DNA from: Brachyhypopomus gauderio
Lineage: Eukaryota > Chordata > Actinopteri > Gymnotiformes > Hypopomidae
Direction: 5' to 3'
DNA: 64,000 nt
Assembly: GCF_052324685.1 (NCBI RefSeq)
Contig: NC_135220.1
Location: 6,207,843 to 6,271,842, forward strand
Each line of letters begins with the position of its first letter. Position 1 is the first letter of the stretch. Below are positions 23,124-36,300 of this stretch, piece by piece. The notes below the pieces were generated by a model. It was not told the origin of the DNA, searched no databases, and was given only the letters and a program-made list of their open reading frames with translations. The position numbers were made by a program, and so were the translations under genes.

Positions 23124-26100
23124 AATATAGCCGCAAGCGGCAATTGGCGGGTTCACACACGAATAGGCCACTTGGCTTCAATAGGCAATAGACCCAATAG
23201 GTCCTTTAGACCCAAAAGAAGCTGTTTGAGTGGAAAAAATGCACAAATAAATCAATGTGCAAAAAAATGTTCAATTGGGGCACTAAAGGCCCAAAAGGAT
23301 CAAAATAATGTGTATTGGCAAAATGATTCAAATCACAGAACTAAATCACATGCTGAGATCAGCTTTGTGTGTGTGTTTGTGTGGTATTTCATGTGAGAAA
23401 TAGTTTTCAGTCCGTTCCGATGTTTGGCCACTAGATGGAGCCCAAGTACTACCATACTGATATCTCATTAATCTCAGTAATGCAATATGACATTTTGGTG
23501 AATTAAAAGGTTCATTTCTGGTCAGGCAGTGCACTTTTTGTTATAAGATGCAATTGCAATGTTATAGAACTTATTGATCTGGATCATACAAGACCAATTA
23601 CTTGTCTGTATTCTGCATAACAAGATTGCAGCATGAGTTTTTATGTTTTCTTAGGTTTTTGGGTACTGTAGCGCCCCCGACAGGCCAATTTGAACCAAAC
23701 TTGGCATACCTCACACGGACTTCAGGATATAAAAGCCTTTCAAATTGGGAATTGATTGCATACATGGTTCATGAGTTATAGCAATATAGGTCATATATGG
23801 CATGGCCACAATGATATAATGGGAAAATGGACCAATCAGAAAAATAAAAATCCAACATTTTTTTACTCAGTTTTTACCTACAGAGTCTACTGATTATGCT
23901 CATAGCAATTTTTCCATAATTGGATCAAATTCCTATGACTAGTTTGTAAATAGCTATTTTCAAACAATAGATGAATGTGACAAAAGTATGCATTTTTTAA
24001 TAGGACTTGTAATTGCAAAGTTGTCAGGTCTACTGCAAGGAATAAAAAGAAACAAGTTGCATGTTCCTAAGTGAAAATTTGGAGGAGTTATGCATGATTT
24101 TCACAAATAGCGCCACCTAGTGGCCAAATGTTTCAAAACTGCACAGCATGACACATAGTCCTAAGATATGCACAGTGGTGAGGTTTCATGTTGTTTGGCC
24201 AATGGTAAGTCTGTCAAATGGCCAATTAATTCAAATAAAAATTAATTGGCTCATGGCGGCCATGTTTTTTGAGTGATGATGTCATCATTGTGTGTCTTGA
24301 TATCACTTGGGCCCCTGATGATGCCTGTAAAGTTTTGGCTTGATGTGACTAATGGTTTCTGAGATACAGTTTTTCCCATGTTATAGCGCCCCCTATTGGA
24401 CGATCGTGGCCAGCTTTGACCTATGACCTCGGAGTCATGTGCCCTAACAACTGTTAAAGTTTTATGAAGATCCGTCAAAGCGTTGCTGAGATATGGCTGT
24501 TTAAGTAAATTTGGCCACGCCTTGGAGCTATTGATTGACATGTGACAACCAGACTGTATGCAAATCTCAAAATGTTTTTAAGCAACGTTGATAATGAGAT
24601 TCTCCTGAATATTTTGACACCAAGGTTGTGGTGATCCGATGAAAAACCAGGGACTAGTACAAAAAAGTAGGTTTTGCATATTATGCAAATTAGCAAAAAA
24701 TCTAAGTAGGCGGAGCTTAATGGTTCTTGAGGCTTTTTTTTTTTATTTTTTTTTTGGAATACATCAGAAGTGGAATTTTGTTTCTAGGCCCTACGGTTTG
24801 GGAGATATGGACCAAAACGCAAAATGGTGCGCTATAGCGCCACCATCAGGCCAATGTGGGTCTCTGTGCTTTAGCACGGTCTCGCAAAGAGACTACACCA
24901 TTCTGCCAAGTTTGGTGTCTCTGGCCTTTACGGTCTAGGCTGCAGTATGCGTTTTATGCGGAGAAAAATAATAATAAATATAGCCGCAAGCGGCAATTGG
25001 CGGGTTCACACACGAATAGGCTTCTTGGCCTCAATAGGCAGAGGCCCAAAAGGTCCTTTAGACCCCAAAATGTGAAAAGAAGCTGTTTGAATGGAAAAAA
25101 TGCACAAATAAATCAATGTGCAAAAAAAGGTTCAGTTGAGGCACTAAAGGCCCAAAAGGATCAAAATAATGTGTATTGGCAAAATTATTCAGATCACAGA
25201 ACTAAATCACATGCTGAGATCAGCTTTGTGTGTGTTTGTGTGGTGTTTCATGTGAGCAATAGTTTTCAGTCTGTTCTGGTGTTTGGCCACTAGATGGGAC
25301 CCAAGTACTACCATACTGATATCTCATTAATCTCATTAATGAAATAGGACATTTTGGTGACTTAAAAGGTTCATTTCTGGTCAGGCAGTGTACTTTATGT
25401 AAAAAAAAAAGATTCAGTTGAGGCACTAAAGGCCCAAAAGGATCAAAATAATGTGTATTGGCAAAATGATTCAGATCACAGAACTAAATCACATGCTGAG
25501 ATCAGCTTTGTGTGTGTTTGTGTGGTGTTTCATGTGAGCAATAGTTTTCAGTCAGTTTCGGTGTTTGGCCACTAGATGGAGCCCAAGTACTATCATACTG
25601 ATAACTCATTAATCTCAGTAATGCAATGACATTTTGGTGAATTAAAAGGTTCATTTCTGGTCAGGCAGTGCACTTTTTGTTATGAGATGTAATTGCAATG
25701 TTATAGATCTCATTGAGCTGAATCATACAAGGCCAATTACTTGTCTGTATTATGCATAACAAGATTGCAGCATGCGTTTTTATGATTTTATAGGTTTTTG
25801 GGTACTGTAGCGCCCCCGACAGTTTGAACCAAACTTGGTATACCTCACAAAGACCTCAGGCTATAAATGGTTTTTTGAGTGATGATGTCATCATTGTGTG
25901 TCTTGATATCACTTGGGCCCCTGATGATGCCTGTAAAGTTTTGGCTTGATGTGACTAATGGTTTCTGAGAAACAGTTTTTCCCATGTTATAGCGCCCCCT
26001 ATTGGACAATCGTGGCCAGCTTTGACCTGTTACCTCTGAGTCATTTGCCCTAACAACTGATAAATTTTCATGAAGATTGGTCAAAGCGTTGCTGAGATAC

Positions 26101-26478
26101 AGCTTCTTAAGTAAATTTGGCCACTCCTCTGAGCTATTGATTGACATGTGACAACCAGACTGTATGGAAATGTCGAAATGTTTGATAATGAGATTCTTGT
26201 GAATATTTTGACACCAAAATCGTATAAAAAAGTAGTTTTGCTTATTATGCAAATTAGCAAAAAATCTAAGTGGGCGGTTCTTGAGGCTTTTTCGTTTGGC
26301 TTGAGCCAAGGAATGCAACTGAAGTGGAATTTTATTTCTAGGACCTACAGTGTGGGAGATATGGACCAAAAGAAGAAGAAACAACCTAACAATTACAATA
26401 GGTTTCCCACACTATGTGTGTGAACCCTAATAATAAGAAAAATTTCAGCAATTACAATATGTTTCCCACGTATTGTGT
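23124..26478 (+). mobile_element. Family F1 repeat, copy a (interrupted by copy b)
   Basis: It starts 'atatagccgcaagcggcaat' with 'gggttcacacac' about 23 bases in. The body contains blocks beginning TAGCGCC. It runs to a (TAA)n tract near 24967 where another F1 copy is inserted, and its own degenerate 3' end ('aattacaatatgtttcccac') resumes after 26430. It interrupts the right flank of gene copy B. No coding capacity is apparent; family traits are listed under 60945-62899. Confidence 0.8.
24978..26430 (+). mobile_element. Family F1 repeat, copy b (nested in copy a)
   Basis: Inserted in the TAA tail of copy a. It has an internal tandem duplication of the 5' part (junction near 25403) and a deletion joining the 'tagcgcccccgacag' block to a later block near 25868. 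It ends '...actatgtgtgtgaaccctaa'. Confidence 0.8.
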
Positions 26479-28030
26479 GGTGGTTGACGGGGGGATGTTT
26501 GTGTGAGTGGCAGCGTGTGTGGGAGACTGTGGCTCTGTGTCACTCCCTGCTGAACCTGTGACTGAGATGCAAACACTTGAGTAAGCATGTGTGTGCCTGT
26601 GCTTGTGCACGTGTGTGTTTGTGTCGTCACTGGGTAGGTATGGCTAGGGCAATGTGTATTTGAAACCCATAGGTAGGCCAGTACATGTGTGTGTGCATGT
26701 GTAATAGACTGAGAGAGATAGGCTTGGTGTGATTGAGAGTGTTCATGAATTAGGGCTGTATATGTGAATGTGTGTGTTTGTGTTTGCGTATAATGGGCAA
26801 TATTATGCCTTAACATACTATGTGAGTTGGATGTGAATTGAAATATGAACAGCTTGAGAAATCTGTACACTCCAGTGCACTGATGATTTCTGCATTCACG
26901 TGGACTTTCTTTCATCGTAAGACACTATGAAGCACTACAGGACTCACACAATGCTTGAAAAATACTGCAATTAATGGGCCACTTGTTATGCACATTTGCA
27001 CCTCTACCATGACATTTGTTGCACAGATTGGCTACTGGTGTTTAGTCGTCTTCTCATACCACATACAGAAGCACTATCATAGTGCCTACGACTTCTCAGG
27101 AATGACAACTAAGTAGATGACTATGCTTGTCGTAATCATAATTATTAGTTATTTCTTGTAGGACTACATTGTTTAACATGCTGTATATATCCTTCACACA
27201 GCTCTTATTGATTGTCAGTTGTTTATCTTTGTAAACCAAAACAAACCCATCACTCATCATTTCATCTTTAATAAAAATATTTGCCAATCATCTACTCGTG
27301 TACATTGTGACTTTCACTCAGTTTGCATATATAAACCACTTGGCCTTTGACTGCACGTGTGTGTGTGTGTGTGTGTGCGTGCGTTAAGTGGTTAAGTGCT
27401 CAGCAACCTCTAGATGGAAGAGTAAAAGGGAAAGGCTACATATTGCTTTTCCTCACCTAGTTGAGCTCTGAAATCAAGCCCTCCCCAAAACTGGGCAGAG
27501 CTGTGGGCTGAGGAGTCAGACTCACCCTGGCATTCGCTGTTTAGACTTTCACTACACAGCAGTGAGTGTGTGTATAATGGGCAGTGTCAGTTGTCACAGT
27601 GAACTCACATGTCTGACAAGACAGGAGTGTGCCTGTGACGTTTGGTGTGAGTACATGAAAGCATTCATGAGCTAGAGCTGTATTTGTTTGTGTATGTGTG
27701 TGTGTGATAGAGAGAGTGTGTGAGTGTTATCAAAAACAAACTAAATGTTAGTTTGTGCATGTGATTGTTAGTCCCTGAAGTATGGATAAGAATGGCTAGG
27801 GCAGTGTAGTTATGGGGCAGTTGCAATATGAAATATATATGTCATGAAGAGGTTTTAGGAGTGTCAGTTGTCACAGACAACTCACATGTCTGATGATGGT
27901 GTATGTAGTGTATGTGCTGAACCTATGACTGAGATGCGTAAGCATGTATGTAATCACTGGGTAGGTATGGGTGAAGCAATGTGTATATGAAACCAATAGG
28001 TAGGCCAGTGCATGTGTGTGCATGTATAAT

Positions 28031-28114
<84 letters not shown>

Positions 28115-28700
28115 GTTTGTTGTGATTATGTGAAAGTGTTCATGAGTAAGGGCTGTATGTGAATGTGTGTCTGTGTGTGTATAATGGGCAGTGTTAGTTG
28201 TCACAGTGAGCATGTCTGACATAATATGGTGGAGTGTGTAATACAGAGAGAGATAAGAGGGAGAAAAGACCATGTGTAGTGAGTACTGTAGGTAGATCTG
28301 TGAGTGTTTATGCTATATGTGATACGTTTTGATTAGAATGCTTGAAGTGGATTTCTTAATGAGAAGTCTAGACAATAGGCCTATGAGGCAGTAAAAAACA
28401 TGACTAAATAATAATTAAAAAAAAACAGAATTTATCAACATGCTGACAAATACTTATTTTGGTTTGTCATGGTGTTCTTGTGGTAGCCAAGTATAATAAA
28501 GAAAGTGAGTGCATGTTTACTTACAGGGCTCTGTGTGTGTGTTTTTGAGGCCATGGGACATGAAAACCACACAAGACATTTACTTCTAATTATTTGATTT
28601 TCAGAATCATAAATATTAGGATCACAACAAATGTGATGGCTTTAAAAGACTGACTAATGTGGACTTAAAGTCATTGTGGTTGTTGAAGGGTGTCTGCTGC
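26479..28700. other. TG/GA-rich non-coding region with a diverged duplication
   Basis: Many TG-rich runs, including (GT)n near 27357-27377. A segment at about 26550-26800 is repeated, diverged, at about 27905-28195; both share 'gagatgc', 'cactgggtaggtatgg', 'ggtaggccag' and 'ataatgggca'. The 27931-28029 part also matches the 5' portion of family F2 repeats. No gene is supported. Confidence 0.7.
28031..28110 (+). repeat. (GA)n microsatellite
   Basis: About 80 bp of nearly pure GA dinucleotide with one or two interruptions ('agatagagag'). Confidence 0.95.
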
Positions 28701-28725
28701 CCGTGTATCCTGTTCTGGTCGATGG

Positions 28726-28790
28726 CCCCGCCCCAGAATGTTCCCTCGCACGTGCGATCAGGTTCTTTCGTGCATTCTGCTCTTGTTGAG
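28726..28790 (+). promoter_or_regulatory. Candidate Helentron promoter and non-coding first exon
   Basis: A GC box (ccccgcccc, 28726-28734) is followed by a perfect 12-bp palindrome with an E-box core (tcgCACGTGcga, 28746-28757), then a strong donor GAG|GTAAGA at 28791. The Helentron start codon at 33335 directly follows a good acceptor (tttgtattttcag). A non-coding exon joined across an intron of about 4.5 kb is therefore plausible, but inferred. Confidence 0.4.
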
Positions 28791-29913
28791 GTAAGATGTG
28801 CTTTGGTCTCTTAAGTAGTGTAAGACAATTGTCTAAAATGTGCTGTTTTTTAATATGCTGGGTTAATGTTCTTGTTTGTGATAAAGTTACTTGTGTGGAC
28901 GTAAAGTTTAGTGAGGGAGATAATGAGATAAATTAAGAATAAAAGTATGTTATAATGTAATTAGCGCGTGTGCTAGTTCAATGCTATCATGCTGTTTGCG
29001 CTTAGCATGCTAGTCCGATTAGACAAATGTCAGAAATGTGTTGTTTTTGACGTCGGATTTTTGCTCTAGATTGTTTGGTTAATTGTGTTTAGATGGACGT
29101 TTTAGTGTATGAGATGGCAAATGAGCTAAATAAAGGATTAAAGTATGTTATAACGTGGTTAGTGCGTTCGCTAGTACAACGCTAGCATGTTCCGTGCGTA
29201 TGCTAGCGGAACGTTTTTGTGCTGTTGTAGTTGTCCAGAGTGCCATCAGTTTTCATTTATATTGCCTAGTTCTTTCATGAAAACGAGTTATTTGATGTTA
29301 CATATATTTGCAGTGTACATGTATGAGCAAGTATACATGATTTGTATATGTATGAGTAAGAGCGGTTTTGTAGTTGCTCTAAGATGGCGTGTGGGTCTTG
29401 TGCCTGTAATGGCGGCGCCCAGTGCAGCTGACCACGAGGGCGCTGGCTGAGTAGGCGTGGTTGTAGATGTAGTGAAGTAGTAGCACTTACACGTACTGAT
29501 TTATAACTGTACAATCGGGCGATTCGTGTATATGGTTTAATGTAGCCCAGATAATGGTGTATTTGGGTAAATGAAGCGTCTGCTGGGTCGAGTGTTGCTA
29601 TGCATGTTTTGTGCTCGTTGGAAAACCTGGTCACGCACAGGTTTTAATTTTTTTAGTCAAAATAATGGACTATGAGTATGTTATGTATATAATTTTTTAC
29701 GTTGTGTATAAAAATGTACGTGCTTGCAGAGGCAATTTGTGCTTTTTATACTAGTCTGAATGTGAATGTTTTTTTGTGTCGGTGGTTTGTCAGCACCAAA
29801 ATGTATGTGAAATATGAATAGACGTCTATCACATTGCAAATGTAAATGGAGTTATTGCATTTGAATTTTGAGCTCAAAGTTGCTTGTATGTGTGGAACAT
29901 GCGTGTTAGGCTA

Positions 29914-31075
29914 CATTTTCATTTTAATATTGACACAGAAAAGCTTCCATACTTATATACACTAGCCCAAAAACTTGATAAGTATGGTGCTTTAGTGACG
30001 CTGTATAACTGTAGCCTTAAGTAGAATAGAAAGATTCTAAGTGTCCAATTAATGATTCATGTCGTTATAGCAGCTTTTTAAAATTATACATATGAATTAT
30101 TTTAACCCATTAATGTTTACTAACTGTTACAAATGTGTTCTGTCTATTTTCTATGAATTGCCTGTTGGTGAAGGAGAATTCTGCTGGAACACATTAAAGG
30201 TATGTTTGAAGTGTATCGTGTATGAGCAGTGGTTGAACTGGTATACTTTTATAAAACGGTGCACACAATGAATGGTGAGAGTAGTTGATGTGCTGCAGAA
30301 TAATTGTTCATTTATGATGAGTATCTGTAGTGATATGTAAACACTTGGAAGCAATAATGTAAAATGTATAGAAGAGAACTCAGAAACTGCAGCTCCAACT
30401 TCTCAAAGTCCTGTTCAATGTGTACCCTGTCTTAATTGTGCTTTGATGTTTGAAACTTGATTAGGTACAGTAAGTTAACCTGCTTATTGCCTAGACTAAA
30501 TTTATACTCCTATTTGGAACAGAGTAAACTGCAGTGTAGCGGATGTCTTGAAGTAGTCTTCATTGTATTCTGTGTTGAGGACAATTTGATGCATTCTCAC
30601 AGTTTAATTGGCTCATGAATATTCTGTCCAATAGTTTAAAGATTATGCAGCAGTAATTACATGAATGCAGTGAATGTGTAGTATTTGCGCTAGAAATATT
30701 TAATGCATGCTATAAAATAGCCCATCAAATGGTAATACACTTGTGAGTATGTGCAACAGGTATCACATGTGCTGCTGATTACATGATACTGATCAACTTT
30801 GAAAGATGTGAAATGTGCTGTTGGTGTGACAATTAAGACACAAGAATAATAACACACACACAACGCCTGCTGGTTGAAGATGCCACACACACGCGATAAT
30901 CTTGGAGCAACGCCTGCTTGATGAAGATGCCACACACAACGCCTGCTGGATGAAGATGCCACACACACATGCATTTTAGCTGTGGAGTTGATTTTGTGTT
31001 GAGTGGTGTATACAAAATTATTATATAGTATTATTAATTTAACAACCTGTGTTGAAATTGATGCTTAGAAGTTAG
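29914..31075 (+). repeat. Tandem leader repeat, unit 1
   Basis: From 'cattttcattttaa' to 'cttagaagttag', this matches 31103-32509 closely. It includes three diverged versions of the 27-bp minisatellite unit ('acgcctgctggttgaagatg'). Confidence 0.85.
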
Positions 31076-31102
31076 AATGGACTAATATTTTAATTATTTT
31101 CA

Positions 31103-32509
31103 CATTTTCATTTTAAAATTAACATAGATAAACTTCCATACCATACTTATATACACTAGCCAAATAACTTGATAAGTATGGGGCTTTAGTAATGCTGTAT
31201 AACTGTAGCCTTAAGTAGAATAGAAAGATTCTAAGTGTTTGTCCAATTGATGATTCATGTCGTTATAGCAGCTTTTTAAAATTATACATATGAATTTTTT
31301 AACCCCTTAATGTTTACTAACTGTTACAAATGTGTTTTGTCTATTTTGTATGAATAGCTTGTTGGTGAAGGAGAATTGTGGTGAAGGAGAATTGTGCTGG
31401 AACACATTAAAGGTACGTTTGAAGTGTATCGTGTATGAACAGTGGTTGAACTGGTATACCTTTATAAAACGGTGCACACAATGAATGGTGAGAGTAGTTG
31501 ATGTGTTGCAGAATAATTGTTCATTTATGATGAGTATCTGTAGTGATATGTAAACACTTGGAAGCAATAATGTAAAATGTATAGAAGAGAACTCAGAAAC
31601 TGCAGCTCCAACTTCTCAAAGTCCTGTTCAATGTGTACCCTGTCTTAATTGTGCTTTGATGTTTGAAACTTGATTAGGTACAGTAAGTTAACCTGCTTAT
31701 TGCCTAGACTAAATTTATACTCCTATTTGGAACAGAGTAAACTGCAGTGTAGCGGATGTCTTGAAGTAGTCTTCATTGTATTCTGTGTTGAGGACAATTT
31801 GATGCATTCTCACAGTTTAATTGGCTCATGAATATTCTGTCCAATAGTTTAAAGATTATGCAGCAGTAATTACATTAATGCAGTGAATGTGTAGTATTTG
31901 CACTAGAAATATTTAATGCATGCTATAAAATAGCCCATCAAATGGTAATACACTTGTGAGTATGTGCAACAGGTATCACATGTGCTGCTGATTACATGAT
32001 ACTGATCAACTTTGAAAGATGTGAAATGTGCTGTTGGTGTGACAATTAAGACACAAGAATAACACACACACACACAACGCCTGCTGGTTGAGGATGCCAC
32101 TCAACGCCTGCTGGTTGAGGATGCCACTCAACGCCTGCTGGTTGAGGATGCCACTCAACGCCTGCTGGTTGAGGATGCCACTCAACGCCTGCTGGTTGAG
32201 GATGCCACTCAACGCCTGCTGGTTGAGGATGCCACTCAACGCCTGCTGGTTGAGGATGCCACTCAACGCCTGCTAGATGATGTGCCACACACACAAGATT
32301 AATCTTGGAGCAATGCCTGCTGTATGAAGATGACACACACATGCATTTTAGCTGTGAAGTTGATTTAGTGTTGAGTGGTGGTATACAAAATTATTATATA
32401 GTGAGTAAACATGGTTGAGTTTAGTGTCCAGTTGAGTAAGTGCACAAATGATGAGCTGAACAATGTATTATTAATTTAACTACTATTGAAATTAATGCTT
32501 AGAAGTTAG
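31103..32509 (+). repeat. Tandem leader repeat, unit 2
   Basis: Second copy of 29914-31075. It is longer because the minisatellite has expanded to seven units and about 75 bp are added near 32401-32465. Confidence 0.85.
32075..32289 (+). repeat. 27-bp minisatellite, seven full units
   Basis: Seven near-identical 27-bp units begin at 32075, 32102, 32129, 32156, 32183, 32210 and 32237, followed by a partial diverged unit. The unit begins 'caacgcctgctggttgagg'. Since 27 is divisible by three, open frames appear on both strands; they are artefacts of the repeat. Confidence 0.97.
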
Positions 32510-33334
32510 CATGGGCACGATAACACCCAGCAACATTTTCATAATACATATTCTGTTTCACAATGCATTATGTGGTAATATGTTTTAATTGCTAAAGTGG
32601 AACCAAATGGAATGTTTTTGTTTAACTTGTCTGTTAGATTAACTACGCTATTGGAACAAAGACATTTAATGTGTTAAATTGTTTATTTATATATACACTA
32701 AGTGATCAGTGCTTAGCACAAGTAGAGTATATGAAACAGCTGTTACACAGGTGCTGCTGACATCAAGCTCCTGAATCAGATGAAGAATGAATGTTGGCGT
32801 TCCAAGGAAGAAGCAAGAATGTCCTGTTGAAGCAAAGCCTGCTGAACACATCTCACACACACAATACATTTTTAAACTGTTGAGCTGAAAGTGTTTAGTG
32901 ATGTACATATTTGCAACTTAAGCTTGTCTGATCAAGTATTCTGATGTGGTTATTTGTTTTAAAGCTATACAGCTTTTAAATGAGCAGTAAAGCGTGGTTT
33001 TGCTCATTGTATTCTGAAAAATGTACATTAGTGGAAATGGTCCCTTGAATCAAGTCCCTTGATTATAAAGTAATGCTTAGTTTGTATAACATGGTGTTAG
33101 GAAGGCATTTACTTCACAGTAATTTCTATATGCAATACTGTAACAATGTATGCAAGTAAGAAATTAGTCATGAATACACCTGTCACGAATACAATGTCTG
33201 TTCTGATTTTTTTTTACCTTTTTTCTTTTTATGATTTGATATGTGCTGTTTGTATTAAGTAATATTGATTGATTAGTATGTCGTGTTGGGATAGACATCA
33301 TAGGTTTTGACTGGTTGTGTGTTTGTATTTTCAG

Positions 33335-36300
33335 ATGCCTCGCACGAAAGCTTCGCTGAGGTCGGCTGCAGCCAGGAGGAGGATTACGGAGCGGCTTGTG
33401 GCTCAGACTGACGGGGTTCTGGCTTTTTCCCCTGACAAAAAGGTCCTGACTGAGACTGTTCCTGTGAGCCACAGCTGTCCTGCAGACCAGATCTCGTCTC
33501 TGACTGACGGGGTTATGCCTTCATCCCTTGACAAAAAAGGTCTGACTGACACGGGAGTGCTCCTGAAGAGCACTCCTCAAAGCAATTTACAAACTCAAGC
33601 TGCCAAATACCTGCCAAATACCTTGCCAAATACCTTGCCAAATACCTTGCCAAATACCTTGCCAAATACAATTGCCAAATACTTGCCAAATACCTTACCA
33701 GATACAAGCTGCAAAACTGATTCTGATGAATGTGTACATGTGGATATGCTCAGAGGTTCTTTTCATCAAGCTCATCCAAAGTTTGGCATAAACAGTAACA
33801 AACAATGTGTTGCAAATAGTATTACTGCCATCATGACTAACAAAGTAAAAAATGTGCTTTCTTGGACAATCAGAGACCTTGATGATGTTCTGCTGAATGG
33901 TGACAGATTCTACAGCAATATAAGAGATGCCGGCAAAATTCATGATCCATTGGGCTATTTATATGTTACAGATGTACCTACAGAATACACTGTGTGTGGA
34001 TATGACTTTTCAATAAATTTTCATGATGAAATGTTTACTGGGAAGTTTGGCGTCACTGAATATGGACCGTTACAAAACGTTCTTATGTCACATGATGAGG
34101 CAATCCGAAGAGTGTTTATGCAATGTGAAGCATGTTTGTTTACTGTTAAAGAGAATACATGTGCTATCATTAAACAAGACTCCTGGTATGTGCTGATTGA
34201 CTCTCATTCACGAAGCGAAAACGGTGCACGTATTGATTCAGGCAAGAGTTTGGCTGCTTTTTATGCTGACATGGAATCATTACTTAACCACGTTATGATA
34301 CTTGGTCTTTCACTGAAAGCTGAAGGAGCACAATTTGAAGTTACTGGCGTTGTTGTGAACATAACTGGCAGAAGCACAGCGGAAGAGAAAACACAAGGTG
34401 GTTTGTCTGTCACTACACACCGAGAGCTCTACAGCAGTGTGCTAAAACGAAATCGTAACACAAATGAAAATGAAACTAAAAAAGGTGACGCATTTGACCG
34501 TTCACAACCCTGCAGCAAAGCAAACGTGCAAAGTAAACGCAAAGCAGCTGACAATGATTCCGAGGTGAAAACGGTACCCGAACTGCATGTTGGTAAACGA
34601 ATGAAGCATGTAAACAACCTTACCGATGTATCTGTGAGAAATGACAGTGACGTGCTGATTGGCGACACACAACGTGAATACTTTCAGTTTTGTCCATTGA
34701 CAGTGAAACAGCAGAAGACATTATGTTTAAGGCAAAACGTTGTGTACATCGAACATGCTCGTAGCGACCAAATCATACCAGTACCGATGGGTGATCCTTG
34801 TGAAACAAAAACTATCATTGGTGACGGTAACTGTTTATTCAGATCACTGGCATTTGCAATTAGCGGAAGTGAGAAAGAACACAGAAAAATACGACGTGCT
34901 GTAACTACACAAATGGAGAGAAACGAATCTAAGTACATTAACTGTCTTCGACAAGGGTTTTCATCTGTTGCAAATTATCTTGCTACTTCCCGAATGAAAT
35001 ACGTGGGAACCTGGGCTACTGAAGTTGAAATACAAGCTGCAGCCGATCTTTTTTTTACCAATATATTTACATTCACTAGAAATACGTGGCTAAAATATTC
35101 ATCGTGCAATAGTTGCGACCAAGATGCGGGAATATACCTCAAACATTGTAGCGAGTCTCATTATGAAGTAGTGACGTGTGTTAAAGTTCCTGATGGACAG
35201 ACCTGTGCCGCACTAGGTTTAAAGAGATGTGACAGCAGAAAATCAGAAACAAAGTCCAGTCGCTCTGAACTTGAGAAACGGAGAATCAAATATGGAACAA
35301 GCCAGGAGGAAAAGATTCAGAGAACACTGAAACGATACCGTGAAAATGAAATATACAGAGATAGTGTCAAAACACGTAGCAGTGTTGAATACGCAACGAA
35401 TTCGCAACATAAAGAACGGAATAAACAGTTAAGCATAAACAAATATGCGACGGATATGGAACACAGAGGAAAAGTTAAACAAGCAAGTGTAAACAAATAT
35501 GCGACGGATATGGAACACAGTGGAAAAGTTAAACAAGCAAGTGTAAACAAATATGCGACGGATATGGAACACAGAGGAAAAGTTAAACAAGCAAGTGTAA
35601 ACAAATATGCGACGGATATGGAACACAGTGGAAAAGTTAAACAAGCAAGTGTAAACAAATATGCGACGGATATGGAACACAGGGAACATGTGAAACAATT
35701 AAGTATTAATAAATATTCCTCAAATGAACATCACAGAGAGACTATAAAAAGACAGAGTTTTGACGCTTATCATACCGATCCAGAATATCAAACGGCTAAG
35801 AAAAAGAAGAGTATGGAGAGGAGTTTTGAAGCTTATCATCATGATCCTCAACATCAAGCAGCTAAGAAACAACTTGGTATTGAGAGGTATAAAACAGACA
35901 TCTGCTATGCTAACGTTACTAAAAACAGAAGTAAAGAAAGAAAGAACACAGAAAAAAGGAAACACAAAGATATTAACTATGTGACTGAAAACTTCAGAGA
36001 GAAAATAAGTACTGGTCCTGAATATGTGTGCTCAGTATGCCATCGACTATTGTTCAAGAATCAAGTAATCAAATGCAGAAAAGATACATATCTCAATAAA
36101 GCCCAGGAGGTTGTTTCCATAGCAGAGAGATGTATTACTGACACATACTTACATCGATGTAGTCATACCTGTGTTCCTAAGTGTAACATTCAAACTGGCC
36201 CTGCTGGATCACTGTGGATTTGCTACACATGTCACAGAAAGATTCTTAATGGGAAAATGCCAGAAGAAAGTGTTATGAACAATCTTGCACTAGAACCAAT

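Larger units (their letters stand above)
28791..33334 (+). other. Leader or intron region upstream of the Helentron ORF
   Basis: AT-rich sequence made largely of duplications. A diverged unit of about 190 bp occurs twice at 28810-29210 ('agtatgttata' and 'gctagca' motifs). A unit of about 1.2 kb is repeated (29914-31075 and 31103-32509), and a minisatellite lies inside the second copy. Near 29383-29415 two ATGGCG motifs (aagatggcg, aatggcggcg) resemble YY1 sites. No coding exon was recognised. The left boundary of the transposon was not found. Confidence 0.5.

Noticed and set aside
26445..26915. 156-codon minus-strand open frame rich in His/Thr
   Set aside because: It is the reverse of TG-rich low-complexity sequence, without splice signals or family resemblance.
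29187..29450. Possible small gene near ATGGCG motifs
   Set aside because: The frame has no recognisable domain and lies within the repeat-built leader. The motifs may be YY1-type sites, but that is only a composition-level hint.
32006..32342. Open frames with 9-residue repeats upstream of the Helentron
   Set aside because: The 27-bp minisatellite is divisible by three, so several frames stay open by arithmetic alone.
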